From Phycisphaerae bacterium (GTDB lineage: Bacteria > Planctomycetota > Phycisphaerae > UBA1845 > Fen-1342): 64,000 nucleotides of DNA. Both the position numbers and the translations under genes were made by a program. A model generated the notes under the pieces. The model had not been told where the DNA came from. It was given only the letters and a program-made list of their open reading frames with translations, and did no database searches. The stretch spans positions 1 to 64,000 of the forward strand of contig JAJVHV010000002.1 in NCBI GenBank assembly GCA_022072445.1, written 5' to 3'. Positions 8,056 to 17,732 of this stretch are shown here, piece after piece (position 1 is the first letter of the stretch; every line of letters begins with the position of its first letter).

Positions 8056-10437
8056 ATGATCACGCGACTCCTACAACGCGTCGCGCTGGCGGCCCGCGGC
8101 CTGGCCGCGCTGGCCGCGGCGCTGCTCGTGCTGCTTTCTTTTGGCTGGGTCATGACGCGGCCGCTGCGTACGGCCGAGCTGCGCGCCGGGCAGACGCGGC
8201 TGACCGTGCTGCACTGGGGCGACAAAACCGAAGACGAGATCGTGCGGCGGCTGGTCGAGGCATTCGAGCGGCAGAACCCCGACATCCGCGTTGTGCGGAC
8301 GAACGTCGGCTCGCCGGCGCAGCTTCAGACCAAGCTGCAGACGATGCTGGCGGCGGGCGACCCGCCGGACCTGTTCTATCTGATCTTCGAGAAAGTCGCG
8401 GCATTTGCATCGAAGGACGTGCTGGAGCCGATCGAGCCGTATCTGGAGCGCGACGCGGCGGCGGGTGCGGCGGACGCGCCCGATCTGGCGGATTTTTTCC
8501 CGGCGACGCTGGACGCATTCCGTTACGACCCGGCGACGCGGGGAGTCGGGCGGGGCTTGCTGGTGGGATTGCCTAAGGACTTCACGTGCGTGGGCTTCTA
8601 CTACAACCGCAAGCTGTTTGACCAGGCGGGCGTGCGGTATCCGCCGGCGGATGGCTGGACGTGGGACGAGTTCATCGATGCGGCGCGGCGGATCGGGCGG
8701 CTGCCGGGCTGTTACGGGGCGGAGGTGGTGACGTGGGAGTCGATGGTCCGCATTTTTCTGTATTCGCACGGGCTGGATCTTGCGGAGCCGGGGTTTCAGA
8801 GGTTTCACCTGACCGATCCGGGCGTGGTGGCGACACTCGACAAGCTGCGCGGCTGGTTTCACGACGAAGAACGGACGCTGCTGAGCGCCAAGACGCAGCT
8901 TGAGACGGGGCAGGCGCCGTTTCTGACGGGCAAGATCGGCATGGCGGGTCCGTTCGGGCGCTGGCAGGTTCCCCTCTATCGGCTGATTCCGAAGGAGAAA
9001 TTCGACTGGGACTTCGCGCCGCTGCCGCACGCCGCCGATGCGCCGCCGGCAAACGGCGTGCTGACGGTGGCGTGGGCGATGGCGCGGGGTGGCCGGCACA
9101 AGGCGGAGAGCTGGCGGCTGATGAAATTCCTGTTGGGGCGGGAGGGTCAGGAGCTGGTATGCGACACGGGGCTGGCCATTCCGGTGTTGCAGAGCGTGGC
9201 GCAGAGCCGGTGCTTTTCCGATCCGAACGCCAAGCCGGAGAGCGACGACGTTTTTCTGAGCGGAGCGCGGGTGGCGCGGCCGATCGAGTGGCCGGCCGAT
9301 ACGCGCTTCATGGACGAACTGAAGCTGTGCTTCGAGAACATCTTCAAGCTCGGGCGGCCGACACGGCCGGAGCTGGCGCGCGTCGAGGCCACACTCGAAC
9401 AACTCGCCCGGTTTCGGGCCGCGGCTCCGCCGGTGCCGTGGGGGCGGATCGCGGGGTGGAGCGGGATGATGCTCGCGCCGCTGGCGGCTCTGGGACTGAT
9501 CCACTGCTGGCGGACGCGACCGGGCCGCGTGGCGGCGCGCGAGGAGCTGGCCGGACTGGCGATGGTGTCGCCGTGGGTGGCGGGCTTTGTGCTGTTCTGC
9601 GCCTTTCCGATCGCGATGTCGCTGGTGCTGGGATTTGCCCGCTGGAATCCGATGCAAACGCTGGGCGAGGCGGAATGGGTCGGCGGAGACAACTTTCGCG
9701 AGCTGCTGACGTTTGACCCCACGTTTCGCAAGGCGGTGTGGGTGACGGCGTGGTACGCGCTGCTGGCCGTGCCGTCGAGCCAGGTGGCGGCGCTGATCGC
9801 GGCGCTGCTGATGAGCGGCGAATATCGCGGCGTGGGCGTGTTCCGTGCCATCTGGTATCTGCCCAGCGTGCTGGCGGGCGTGGGCATGGCGATCATGTGG
9901 AAATGGGTGTTTCATCACGAGCACGGTCTGCTCAACGCGCTGCTCGATCCGCTTCTGGCTGGCTTCGGCGCCTCCGCGCCCGCCTGGTTCGAGAAAGACG
10001 CGGAGCGCTGGGGCACGCCGGCGTTCGCGCTGGTGAATCTGTGGCTGATCGGCGGGACGATGATGATCTATCTGGCGGGCTTGAAGGGCATCCCGCGGGA
10101 CCTTTACGAGGCGGCGGAGATCGACGGGGCGGGCGGCTGGGGGAGGTTGACGCACGTGACGCTGCCGATGCTCAGCCCGGTGATTTTCTTCAACACGATC
10201 ATGGCGGTCATCGCGAGTTTTCAGATTTTCACGCAGGTGTTCGTGATGACCGGCGGCGGGCCGGGCACGGCGACGCACTTCTACGTGTACTATCTTTACA
10301 AGAAGGCATTCGACCTGGGGGCGATGGGATATGCCAGCGCGATGGCGTGGATTCTGCTGCTGATCGTGCTGGGGCTGACGCTGGCGCTGATGCGCGGGAC
10401 GCGGCGGTTTGTTTACTACGAGGGGCTCAAGGCATGA
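8056..10437 (+). CDS. Sugar ABC transporter: solute-binding protein fused to MalF-type permease
   Basis: One 793-residue chain joins two parts that are normally separate proteins. Residues about 8-31 are an N-terminal membrane anchor. Residues about 45-430 are a family-1 extracellular sugar-binding domain (LTVLHWGD, TKLQTMLAAGDPPDLFYL). A further membrane segment near 455-475 leads to a binding-protein-dependent permease (about 500-793) with the EAA loop at 685-704 (EAAEIDGAGGWGRLTHVTLP). The binding domain is thus tethered to its own channel. The partner permease follows 55 bp downstream and a GH13 enzyme is divergent, so alpha-glucan oligosaccharides are the likely substrate. No MalK-type ATPase is nearby; one must be supplied from elsewhere. 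Confidence 0.92.
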   Translation: MITRLLQRVALAARGLAALAAALLVLLSFGWVMTRPLRTAELRAGQTRLTVLHWGDKTEDEIVRRLVEAFERQNPDIRVVRTNVGSPAQLQTKLQTMLAAGDPPDLFYLIFEKVAAFASKDVLEPIEPYLERDAAAGAADAPDLADFFPATLDAFRYDPATRGVGRGLLVGLPKDFTCVGFYYNRKLFDQAGVRYPPADGWTWDEFIDAARRIGRLPGCYGAEVVTWESMVRIFLYSHGLDLAEPGFQRFHLTDPGVVATLDKLRGWFHDEERTLLSAKTQLETGQAPFLTGKIGMAGPFGRWQVPLYRLIPKEKFDWDFAPLPHAADAPPANGVLTVAWAMARGGRHKAESWRLMKFLLGREGQELVCDTGLAIPVLQSVAQSRCFSDPNAKPESDDVFLSGARVARPIEWPADTRFMDELKLCFENIFKLGRPTRPELARVEATLEQLARFRAAAPPVPWGRIAGWSGMMLAPLAALGLIHCWRTRPGRVAAREELAGLAMVSPWVAGFVLFCAFPIAMSLVLGFARWNPMQTLGEAEWVGGDNFRELLTFDPTFRKAVWVTAWYALLAVPSSQVAALIAALLMSGEYRGVGVFRAIWYLPSVLAGVGMAIMWKWVFHHEHGLLNALLDPLLAGFGASAPAWFEKDAERWGTPAFALVNLWLIGGTMMIYLAGLKGIPRDLYEAAEIDGAGGWGRLTHVTLPMLSPVIFFNTIMAVIASFQIFTQVFVMTGGGPGTATHFYVYYLYKKAFDLGAMGYASAMAWILLLIVLGLTLALMRGTRRFVYYEGLKA

Positions 10438-10492
10438 GATCCGCCGATCAACCCGGTCGTAATCATGCCGCGTCGCACCAGGACGCCATTCC

Positions 10493-11341
10493 ATGACTCG
10501 TGTCGCCACCATTCTGGCACTCTTGCTCGGCACCCTCGTGATGCTTTTCCCCTTCTACTGGATGACCGTCACCAGCCTGGTCAGCGCGGCACGCGCGGCG
10601 GAATCGGCGTCGGCGGCGACGTTTCAGTGGATTCCGCGGGACATGCGTTTCTCAAACTACCCGGCGGCCTTGCGAAAGGTCGGCAGCAAGCCGTGGGTGG
10701 GGTTTGCCGACGCGCTTTCGAACACGATTGTCATCACGACGCTGTGCGTGGTGGGGCAGGTGCTGTCGTGCAGCCTGTGCGGCTATGCCTTCGCCCGGCT
10801 GCGATTCCGCGGCCGCGACACGCTCTTTGTGATCATGATCGCGACCATGATGCTGCCGCAGCAGGTCACGATGATCCCACTATTTCTGCTGTTCCGCACG
10901 CTGGGCTGGGTGGACACGATCTGGCCGCTCGTGGTGCCGGCGTTCTTTGGAACGCCATTCTTCATCTTCATGTTCCGCCAGTTCTTCGCGCAGATTCCCG
11001 AAGCCCTAGTCGAGGCGGCCCGGATCGACGGTTGCGGACACGCGGGCGTGTGGTGGCGGATCATGCTGCCACTGTGCAAGCCGGTGATCGCGATCACGGC
11101 GGTGTTCACGTTCATCAGCACTTGGAACGACTTTCTGGGACCGCTGATCTACCTCCAGAGCGAAGAGAAGATGACGCTGGCGGTGGCGCTGAACCAGTTT
11201 CAAAACCAGTATGGCGACTTCAGCGACATGAACCTGCTGATGGCGGCGAGCATCGTGACGATGATCCCGTGCATCGTGCTGTTCTTCGTCGCGCAGAGGC
11301 AGTTTGTGAGCGGGCTGACGTTGGGGGCGGTTAAGGGTTAA
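10493..11341 (+). CDS. Carbohydrate ABC transporter permease, MalG type
   Basis: This 282-residue protein has about six membrane segments and the EAA loop near residues 173-193 (VEAARIDGCGHAGVWWRIML), the site that contacts the ATPase. It is the second half of the permease pair with the fused protein upstream, separated by 55 bp. The length is normal for the MalG/CUT1 family. Substrate specificity is inferred only from the divergent GH13 gene. Confidence 0.92.
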   Translation: MTRVATILALLLGTLVMLFPFYWMTVTSLVSAARAAESASAATFQWIPRDMRFSNYPAALRKVGSKPWVGFADALSNTIVITTLCVVGQVLSCSLCGYAFARLRFRGRDTLFVIMIATMMLPQQVTMIPLFLLFRTLGWVDTIWPLVVPAFFGTPFFIFMFRQFFAQIPEALVEAARIDGCGHAGVWWRIMLPLCKPVIAITAVFTFISTWNDFLGPLIYLQSEEKMTLAVALNQFQNQYGDFSDMNLLMAASIVTMIPCIVLFFVAQRQFVSGLTLGAVKG

Positions 11342-11569
11342 GACCCGCGAACAGGACCCGTCACGCGCGTGGTGAGTTTGGCCGCCCCGCACCCGCGTAC
11401 GGGGTTCTAATGGGCGCGTTGTTGCCGCGCGGGCGATCGCTGTGGGGCGGGTGGTCGCGGTCGCTGCGACGGTCGCGGTGGGCCCGCGCGGCTCGGCGCG
11501 GGCCGGCGGACGTTACAATGCCACATTCGGGCCCGAGGGCGGCCCGCGCGAACGCAACGCGAGGATTCC

Positions 11570-12631
11570 ATGCAGGCAGGCCGGCCCGAGGTCTCGGTCG
11601 TCGTCCCGATGTTTCAAGAGGAGCAGAACGTGCGCACCGTGCTCGCGCGCATCTGCGACTCGCTCGCTCGGCAGCGGCGCAGTTTTGAGCTGGTGTGTGT
11701 CAACGACGGCAGCCGCGACCAGACCGGAGCCCTGCTGGACGAGATCGCGCGGAGCGAGCCGCGGCTGCGCGTCATTCACCTGGCGCGGAACTACGGCCAG
11801 ACCGCCGCCATGATGGCCGGATTCCTGGCGTGCCGCGCGCCGGTGATCGTGGCGCTGGATGGGGATGGACAGAACGAGCCGGACGACGTCGAGCGGCTGG
11901 TCGACACACTGGACGAGGGCTACGACGTCGTCAGTGGCTGGCGCAAAGACCGCAAGGACCACTGGCTGCGGTCGTTCGTCTCGCGCGTCGCGAACCGGCT
12001 GATCGGCGTGGTGACGGGGGTGCGGCTGCATGATTACGGCTGCACGCTGAAGGCCTATCGCGCCCACATGGTGCAGGACGCGCGGCTCTTTGGCGAGATG
12101 CACCGCTTCATACCGGTCTACACGTCGATGCACGGCGCGCGGATCACCGAGATGGTCGTGCGGCATCATCCGCGCGTCGCCGGCACCAGCAAGTATGGCA
12201 TGGGACGGATCGTCAAGGTGCTGCTGGACCTGATGCTGGTGCGGATGCTCCAACGTTACGGCGCCAAGCCGCTGCATTTTTTCGGCAAGATCACACAGTG
12301 GTCGTGGCTGGTGGGTGCGGCGTGCCTGGCATTCGCCATCGTGCAGGCGATCTACGCGCAGAACGCGTGGGTCGCCTTCTGGGGCAAGGCGCCGCTGGTC
12401 GGCCTGCTCTTCTTCGTGCTCGGCTTTTTCGCCATCATGCTCGGGCTGGTGGCCGAGGTGGCGATGCGCGCGGCGCACGAATTCAATGGCGGGCGCTACT
12501 GGACCGAAGCGCGGCGGGTGAATTTCGGGCCGCTCACCCACGACGACGAGGCGCCGGTTGCGAGCGACGTGACGCGCTATCGCTTCGAACCGTCGGGGGG
12601 ATTCGGACCGACGGGGATTCGGCGTTCATAG
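11570..12631 (+). CDS. GT2 family glycosyltransferase, DPM1/ArnC-like, membrane-bound
   Basis: This 353-residue enzyme has an N-terminal GT-A domain (VSVVVPMFQEEQNV, NDGSRD at 45-50, metal-binding DGDGQ at 97-101). Two C-terminal membrane helices follow (about 244-264 and 276-299). This layout is typical of enzymes that load a sugar onto a polyprenyl phosphate for glycan assembly in the envelope. Donor and acceptor cannot be read from the sequence. A 228-bp gap separates it from the ABC genes; nothing recognisable lies in that gap. Confidence 0.88.
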   Translation: MQAGRPEVSVVVPMFQEEQNVRTVLARICDSLARQRRSFELVCVNDGSRDQTGALLDEIARSEPRLRVIHLARNYGQTAAMMAGFLACRAPVIVALDGDGQNEPDDVERLVDTLDEGYDVVSGWRKDRKDHWLRSFVSRVANRLIGVVTGVRLHDYGCTLKAYRAHMVQDARLFGEMHRFIPVYTSMHGARITEMVVRHHPRVAGTSKYGMGRIVKVLLDLMLVRMLQRYGAKPLHFFGKITQWSWLVGAACLAFAIVQAIYAQNAWVAFWGKAPLVGLLFFVLGFFAIMLGLVAEVAMRAAHEFNGGRYWTEARRVNFGPLTHDDEAPVASDVTRYRFEPSGGFGPTGIRRS

Positions 12632-12797
12632 GATACAACCAACACGAGGGCCGTCCCGATGGCGCGCGCTACAAATAGCGTTCTTGTTTAGTTACATCGG
12701 CGCTGGCTGGTGCTGGTTGCGGTGGTGCTCGCTGTGCTGATCCACGGAGTTCGCGCGTGACGCACATCGTTCGGCTGCACGTCGTCGAGTACGATGA

Positions 12798-12820
12798 GCC
12801 GAAGCTACGCAAGCTTCGGC
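12798..12820. terminator. Hairpin between convergent genes
   Basis: GCCGAAGC and GCTTCGGC form a perfect 8-bp inverted repeat around a 7-base loop, between the convergent glycosyltransferase and DUF58 genes. There is no U-tract, so a terminator role is only suggested by position. The rest of 12632-12874 shows nothing recognisable. Confidence 0.35.
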
Positions 12821-12874
12821 ACGCGGTGGCGAATGGTGCGGGCGGGGGCAACACTCACGAATCGGTGGCCGAAA

Positions 12875-13777
12875 TCAGCGCAGCAGGCCGCGTTGCCGGA
12901 GATACGACATCACCAGCACGTCGAACGCGACGCGCGTGTTCGTGAACAGGTATGTCACGCCGCGTTGCGTGCAGTAGTTCTTCAGGTCAAGACAGAATGA
13001 CTGCAGGTTGGCCCGGTAGCGGTCGAGCAGGGCCTTGCCGATGGTCACTTCGGCCACCTCGTCGTCCTCGACGTCCTTGAGCTTCAGATCGCCGGCGAGC
13101 TGCGGGTCGATCTCCTGCGGCGAGAGAACGTGGATGGCGTAGAGGTCGAGGTTACGGCCGACGAGGTAGCGCAGGCCGTCGGCGAATCCTGTCTTGTCCA
13201 TGAAGTCGCTGATCAGCAGGACGACGCCCTTGCCGCGGTGGCGGATGGCGAATTGCTTGCAGGCGTTGGCCATGTTCGAGCGGCCGTCGAGCCCGATTCC
13301 CTGAAGGAAGCCCATCACCTGCGAGGCCATCCGCCGCCCGCGCACGCCGCGCATCTCGTGCACCAGCCGGTCGGCGAAGGCGTACAGGCTGACGCGGTCG
13401 TAGTTCACCAGGCCGATGTAGGCGAGGGCGGCGGCGACGCGCTTGACGTAAAGCCCCTTGTGCGGATCGCCCCAGTCCATGCTGCGCGAGCAGTCGAGCA
13501 GGACAGAGACGTTCAGGTCTTCCTCTTCCATGAACAGCTTGAGAAAGAGCTTTTCGAGCCGGGCGTAGACGTTCCAGTCGAGGAAGCGCAGGTCGTCGCC
13601 CACCACGTAATTGCGGTAGTCGGCGAATTCGACGCTCTCGCCGCGGCGCTTGCTGCGGCGTTCGCCCTTCATGCGGCCAGCGAAGATCTTGCGCGACAGG
13701 ATCTCAAGCTGCTCCAGCCGCGCCATGAAATCGGCGCTGAGCAGCTCGGCGTCGGCGGCAGCGGCGGCTCCCGGCAT
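12875..13777 (-). CDS. DUF58 domain protein (vWA-like)
   Basis: The start at 13777 is chosen because AGGAG lies six bases upstream; an in-frame extension to 13870 lacks such a site. The 300-residue protein carries the DUF58 signature (VGDDLRFLDWNVYAR, about 59-73), followed by a von Willebrand A-like fold with a DCSRSMD metal-site motif (95-101, DxSxS). DUF58 proteins usually sit beside a MoxR AAA+ ATPase and membrane vWA proteins. None is present here; the neighbours are glycan genes. Function is unknown beyond a presumed MoxR-partner role. Confidence 0.88.
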   Translation of the reverse strand: MPGAAAAADAELLSADFMARLEQLEILSRKIFAGRMKGERRSKRRGESVEFADYRNYVVGDDLRFLDWNVYARLEKLFLKLFMEEEDLNVSVLLDCSRSMDWGDPHKGLYVKRVAAALAYIGLVNYDRVSLYAFADRLVHEMRGVRGRRMASQVMGFLQGIGLDGRSNMANACKQFAIRHRGKGVVLLISDFMDKTGFADGLRYLVGRNLDLYAIHVLSPQEIDPQLAGDLKLKDVEDDEVAEVTIGKALLDRYRANLQSFCLDLKNYCTQRGVTYLFTNTRVAFDVLVMSYLRQRGLLR

Positions 13778-13986
13778 GCGGCGCTCCTGGCAATACGCGC
13801 CAACCTGCGAATGGCGCGCCGCTTCATTCATACGCCGAAGATCGGTGCGATTCAATAGCAACGCAGGCACGTGTGGCGTGGGTGCGAGGGGGGCACGCGA
13901 GCCCTGCCGGCGCGAAGAATCCGTCGGCAGGGCGAGGAGAGAGCATGCCGCAAAACAGAGAGCATGTCACACTGGCTATGGTCCCG

Positions 13987-14661
13987 TCACGGTTCGGATG
14001 ACGGCCGCGGGTGTTCCGAGCGGCGCGACGTCGCCTGCGAGTACCGCACTTCGTAGATTCCGGCCGGCGAGGTCAGGCCGCGGAGCGTCTGACAGAGAAT
14101 GGCGGCGTCGAGCCGCGGCGAGAGGTTCTGGACGTAGCGCACGTCCCACTCCAACTTCTCTTCGATGGTCAGCGCCGCGCGGCCGTTGATCTGCGCCAGG
14201 CCCGTCAACCCCGGCTTCACCAGCAGGCGGGTACGATGCCTCGCGCTCCATTCGGCCATCTGCTGCACGTAGAGCGGCCGCGGCCCGACCAGCGTCATGT
14301 CGCCGCGCAGCACGTTCAGGAGCTGCGGAAGTTCGTCGAGGCTGTATTCGCGGAGCCAGCGGCCGACGCGCGTGATGCGCGGGTCGATCGCTGACTGCGG
14401 CGAGTCGCCGTAGGGATCGGCGCTGGTCCGCATTGTTCGGAATTTGTACAATATGAATGGTCGGCCGTGCAGGCCGGCGCGCGTCTGGCGAAAGACGGCC
14501 GGCCCGTCGCTCTCGCGCCGGATGAGCCAGGCGATCAGGAGCATGAGCGGTCCGACGGTGACGAGTGCGAGCAGTGCGACGTAGACGTCCAGCCAGCGCC
14601 GCAGTGTCAGGTACGACGGCGAGGCCGGGCAGCGGGCCTCCAGGGATTGGGGCGACACCAT
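13987..14661 (-). CDS. Bacterial sugar transferase (undecaprenyl-phosphate glycosyl-1-phosphate transferase)
   Basis: This 224-residue protein matches the PF02397 catalytic domain that starts exopolysaccharide or O-antigen repeat units by moving a sugar phosphate to undecaprenyl phosphate. One N-terminal membrane helix (about 22-45) precedes the core motifs [33 protein letters not shown] and [13 protein letters not shown]. It is the short (WcaJ/ExoY-like core) form without the extra four-helix region. The sugar is not predictable. It diverges from the kinase gene across 179 bp with no clear signals. Confidence 0.92.
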   Translation of the reverse strand: MVSPQSLEARCPASPSYLTLRRWLDVYVALLALVTVGPLMLLIAWLIRRESDGPAVFRQTRAGLHGRPFILYKFRTMRTSADPYGDSPQSAIDPRITRVGRWLREYSLDELPQLLNVLRGDMTLVGPRPLYVQQMAEWSARHRTRLLVKPGLTGLAQINGRAALTIEEKLEWDVRYVQNLSPRLDAAILCQTLRGLTSPAGIYEVRYSQATSRRSEHPRPSSEP

Positions 14662-14840
14662 GCTCGCGTCCTACGTGTCGTTGCTGGCGCCCGGGGCTCT
14701 CGGCGTCGATTCCGAACCGGCAAACCGCCCGCCCGTAGTGAAAAATACGCAGCAACTTGTAGTCAACAATCGGCACATCGACGCGCATACTACCGTGGCC
14801 GGTTCGTTCGTGCCGCGGCCGTCGGAGCGCGAGGCCCAGC

Positions 14841-15887
14841 GTGGTTGAAGAAACCGTCACCGTGATGATGAGTTCGCCCGGCCATACGACGGGCCAGACG
14901 GTGACCGTTCCGCGCCGCATCGGTCACGTCAAGCTGGGCGAGTCGCTGGGCAAGGGCGCCAGCGGGGTCGTCTTTGCGGCGCACGACGAGATGCTGAATC
15001 GGCGGGTCGCGGTCAAGTTCATGCAGCGCTTGCCGGCCTCGCAGAACGACGCCGAGCTGACGCGCTTCATCGAGGGCGTGCGTTCGGCCGCCCGCATCAA
15101 GCACCCCAACATCGTCATGGTGCATAACGTCGACAGCGTCGATGGGTTGCCCATGATCGTCATGGAGTACATCGACGGCGTGTCGCTGCGCGATCTGCTC
15201 CGTTTTCACGGCGCGTTCGACCTCCCGCTGGCCACCTATGTGACGCGCTGCATCGCCGCCGGCGTCGAGGCCCTGCATGAGCAGCGCGTCGTCCACCGCG
15301 ACCTGAAGCCGGCCAACGTCATGTTCGATCTCGACGGCGGCACGCACGTCTGCGACTTCGGCCTGGCGTGCCAGTTGACGTCGGCGTCGGCGGTGGCGGG
15401 GCGCGAGGGAATCTCCGGCACGCCGCTCTACATGGCGCCCGAGACGTTCGAAAGCGTGGTCTCGCCGCAGGGGGATGTTTACGCCCTCGGCGTGATGCTC
15501 TTCGAAATGCTGACCGGCCGGACGCCGTTCAGCGCGGACTCGTGGACCGAGATGAAGCGCTGCCACGTCGAGGCACCGCCGCCGGTTCACGTTCTTGACG
15601 GGCTGCCCGCGCCGGAGGGTCTCGAGGAGCTGATCGAGCGTGCGATGCACAAGACGCGAATCATGCGCTACAAGTCGGCGGGCCACCTGCTGCGCGCCCT
15701 GGAGCAGCTCGAACCCGGAGGGCAGCGCGACGACCTGCTCAAGACCCGGCTCTCGGCCATCGTGGTGGCCTGCCGCGGCGCCGCCGATCCGGCCGACGCG
15801 CGCACGGCGCGCCCGGAGTCTCCGGCCGCCAACACGTTCGATCTCATCGCCCGCAAGGCACGCGAGAAGCGTGGCGGACAACCGTGA
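14841..15887 (+). CDS. Serine/threonine protein kinase (eukaryotic-like, soluble)
   Basis: The GTG at 14841 is the first start; ATGs at 14865 and 14868 are alternatives. The 348-residue protein is a full Hanks-type kinase: glycine loop GKGASG (37-42), VAVK with Lys59, HRDLKPAN (152-159, catalytic Asp154), DFG (172-174) and APE (199-201). All key residues are intact, so it should be active. It has no membrane helix or sensor domain, unlike many bacterial kinases of this kind. Substrates are unknown; the neighbours give no hint. Confidence 0.93.
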   Translation: MVEETVTVMMSSPGHTTGQTVTVPRRIGHVKLGESLGKGASGVVFAAHDEMLNRRVAVKFMQRLPASQNDAELTRFIEGVRSAARIKHPNIVMVHNVDSVDGLPMIVMEYIDGVSLRDLLRFHGAFDLPLATYVTRCIAAGVEALHEQRVVHRDLKPANVMFDLDGGTHVCDFGLACQLTSASAVAGREGISGTPLYMAPETFESVVSPQGDVYALGVMLFEMLTGRTPFSADSWTEMKRCHVEAPPPVHVLDGLPAPEGLEELIERAMHKTRIMRYKSAGHLLRALEQLEPGGQRDDLLKTRLSAIVVACRGAADPADARTARPESPAANTFDLIARKAREKRGGQP

Positions 15888-16017
15888 CCATCGGTCGGCG
15901 CCCCCGTATTGCCCGGCGTCGCGTCCAGTGGTAGAAACATTTCGGCCGAAGGCGGCGATGCAGCCGTGCCCCGGTAGCCGGTCCGCAGTTTCAATACGTA
16001 ATCGCGCGAGTCACCGC

Positions 16018-17610
16018 ATGCGTCAGACCAGACCAGCCGATCGACGGAATCCCGGGTCCGGTGCCCGCGGGACGCTTCGACCGGCGCCCGCGCTGCTCGC
16101 CGTGCTGCTGGCCCTGGCTCCCGCGGCTGCCCAGACCCGCCAGACCCTGATCTTCGCTCGCGGTTCGGACGCGACCTCGCTGGACCCGTACTTCGCCGAG
16201 GAGGGCGAGTCGGTCAAGGTTGTGGATTGCATTTACGAGCCGCTGGTAACCTTCGCCGAAGCGTCGACCGAGATTCGCCCCTGTCTGGCGACGCGCTGGG
16301 AGATATCGGACGACAAGCTGACCTGGACGTTTCATATCCGCGAGGGCGTGAAATTCCACGACGGCACGCCCCTGAACGCGGACGCGGTGGTTTTTTCGCT
16401 CAACCGTATCCTCGATCCCAAGAACGAGTTTCGATTTGGCCGCGTGAGTGCGTTCGGCGAGTTGTACAGCGACATCGCTTCGGTCGAGGCCGCCGACGCC
16501 ATGACCGTCCGCGTGCGAACGAAATCTCCGAGCGTCGTCACGCTCGCCAACCTGGCCATGTTCCCCGCCGCGATTGTCTCGCCGACGGCCGTCCGTAAAC
16601 ACGGCGTGAATTTCGAGCAGGAACCGTCGGGCACCGGTCCGTTCATGCTGCACAAGTGGCAGCGGCACAAGCGGCTCGCGCTGCGTGCCAATAAGGACTA
16701 CTGGGGCGGCGCGCCGCGGCTTGAACAGGTGATCTTCACCGAAGTGCCCGACAACGCCGCCCGTCGGCAGCAGCTCGAAAAAGGTGAGATTCACCTGACC
16801 GATAACCTGTCGCCGGTCGATCTGACCGGTCTGCGTGGCAACGCGAACGTGGTCGTGGACGTGATTCCTGGCATCAACTTCGGATACCTGGGCTTCAACG
16901 TCCGCAAACCGCCGATGGACGACCTGCGCGTCCGCCAGGCGATCGCGCACGCGATCGACAAACCGAAGATTCTGAAGCTGGCGTATCGCGAGCTGGCGAC
17001 GACGGGCCCGAATCCGGTCCCGCCGTCGATGTGGTCGTATAACGATAAAGTGGAGGACTACGCGTACGACCCGGTGCGGGCGCGGGCGATGCTCAAGGAG
17101 AGCGGTGCCGATCTGAGCGCGGCGATCGAGTTATGGGCCATGACGGCCCCGCGGCCGTACATGCCGCAACCCGACGAAGTTGCACAGGTGATCAAAGCGT
17201 GTCTGACGGAGGTTGGTCTGAACGTTACGATCGTGCAGAAGGAGTGGGGCACGTATCTGCGCGAGACGAAGAACGGGCAGCATCACCTGTTTCTGATGGG
17301 CTGGACGAGCGACAACGGCGATCCCGATAATTTTCTCGACGCCATTCTGGGACGCAATTCGATCGGCCAGCTCAACCTGACGTGGTGGGACCATCCGGAG
17401 TACAACCGGCTGATCGCGGCAGCGCGGGTGGCATTCGACCAGCCGGAGCGGACGCGGCTGTATCACGAAGCGCAGGAACTGATCCATCGCGAGACGCCGA
17501 TCATGATCGTGGCGTACATGCCTGCGACGGCGGCCTATCGCCGCAGCGTGAAGGGATTTGTGCTGCACCCGATGCAGATATTCCGATTCGAGAAAGTGTG
17601 GATTGAGTAG
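16018..17610 (+). CDS. ABC transporter substrate-binding protein, family 5 (DppA/OppA-like)
   Basis: The start at 16018 begins a signal peptide (about 39 residues, ending PAAAQ). The 530-residue product is a family-5 extracellular solute-binding protein: SDATSLDPYFAEEGES, LATRWEISDDKLTWTFHIR and GVKFHDGTPLNADAVVFSLN are typical, and the C-terminal lobe has WTSDNGDPDNFL. Members bind di- or oligopeptides, nickel or glycosides for import. No permease or ATPase is adjacent, so this is an orphan binding protein. The substrate is unpredicted. Confidence 0.9.
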   Translation: MRQTRPADRRNPGSGARGTLRPAPALLAVLLALAPAAAQTRQTLIFARGSDATSLDPYFAEEGESVKVVDCIYEPLVTFAEASTEIRPCLATRWEISDDKLTWTFHIREGVKFHDGTPLNADAVVFSLNRILDPKNEFRFGRVSAFGELYSDIASVEAADAMTVRVRTKSPSVVTLANLAMFPAAIVSPTAVRKHGVNFEQEPSGTGPFMLHKWQRHKRLALRANKDYWGGAPRLEQVIFTEVPDNAARRQQLEKGEIHLTDNLSPVDLTGLRGNANVVVDVIPGINFGYLGFNVRKPPMDDLRVRQAIAHAIDKPKILKLAYRELATTGPNPVPPSMWSYNDKVEDYAYDPVRARAMLKESGADLSAAIELWAMTAPRPYMPQPDEVAQVIKACLTEVGLNVTIVQKEWGTYLRETKNGQHHLFLMGWTSDNGDPDNFLDAILGRNSIGQLNLTWWDHPEYNRLIAAARVAFDQPERTRLYHEAQELIHRETPIMIVAYMPATAAYRRSVKGFVLHPMQIFRFEKVWIE

Positions 17611-17637
17611 AGGCTCTCCCAGAACCGCCAAGAGATC

Positions 17638-17691
17638 GGCCAGAGGCCGGTCCCCCAAGGCCGGCCAGACCGGCCAGAGGCCGGTCCCCCA
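17638..17691. repeat. Two copies of a 21-bp direct repeat, 33-bp period
   Basis: CGGCCAGAGGCCGGTCCCCCA occurs at 17638-17658 and again at 17671-17691, in the 122-bp gap before the acyl-CoA dehydrogenase. Each copy holds the GGCC-rich palindrome GGCCAGAGGCC. It looks like another of this genome's interspersed intergenic repeats. Confidence 0.75.
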
Positions 17692-17732
17692 GGTTCGGGG
17701 ATAGCTTCCAGGCTCCGCCGGTACAGGCACTC

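Noticed and set aside
8071-10533. Long minus-strand frame opposite the importer fusion
   Set aside because: Arg/His/Pro-rich shadow of a gene with clear ABC-transporter motifs.
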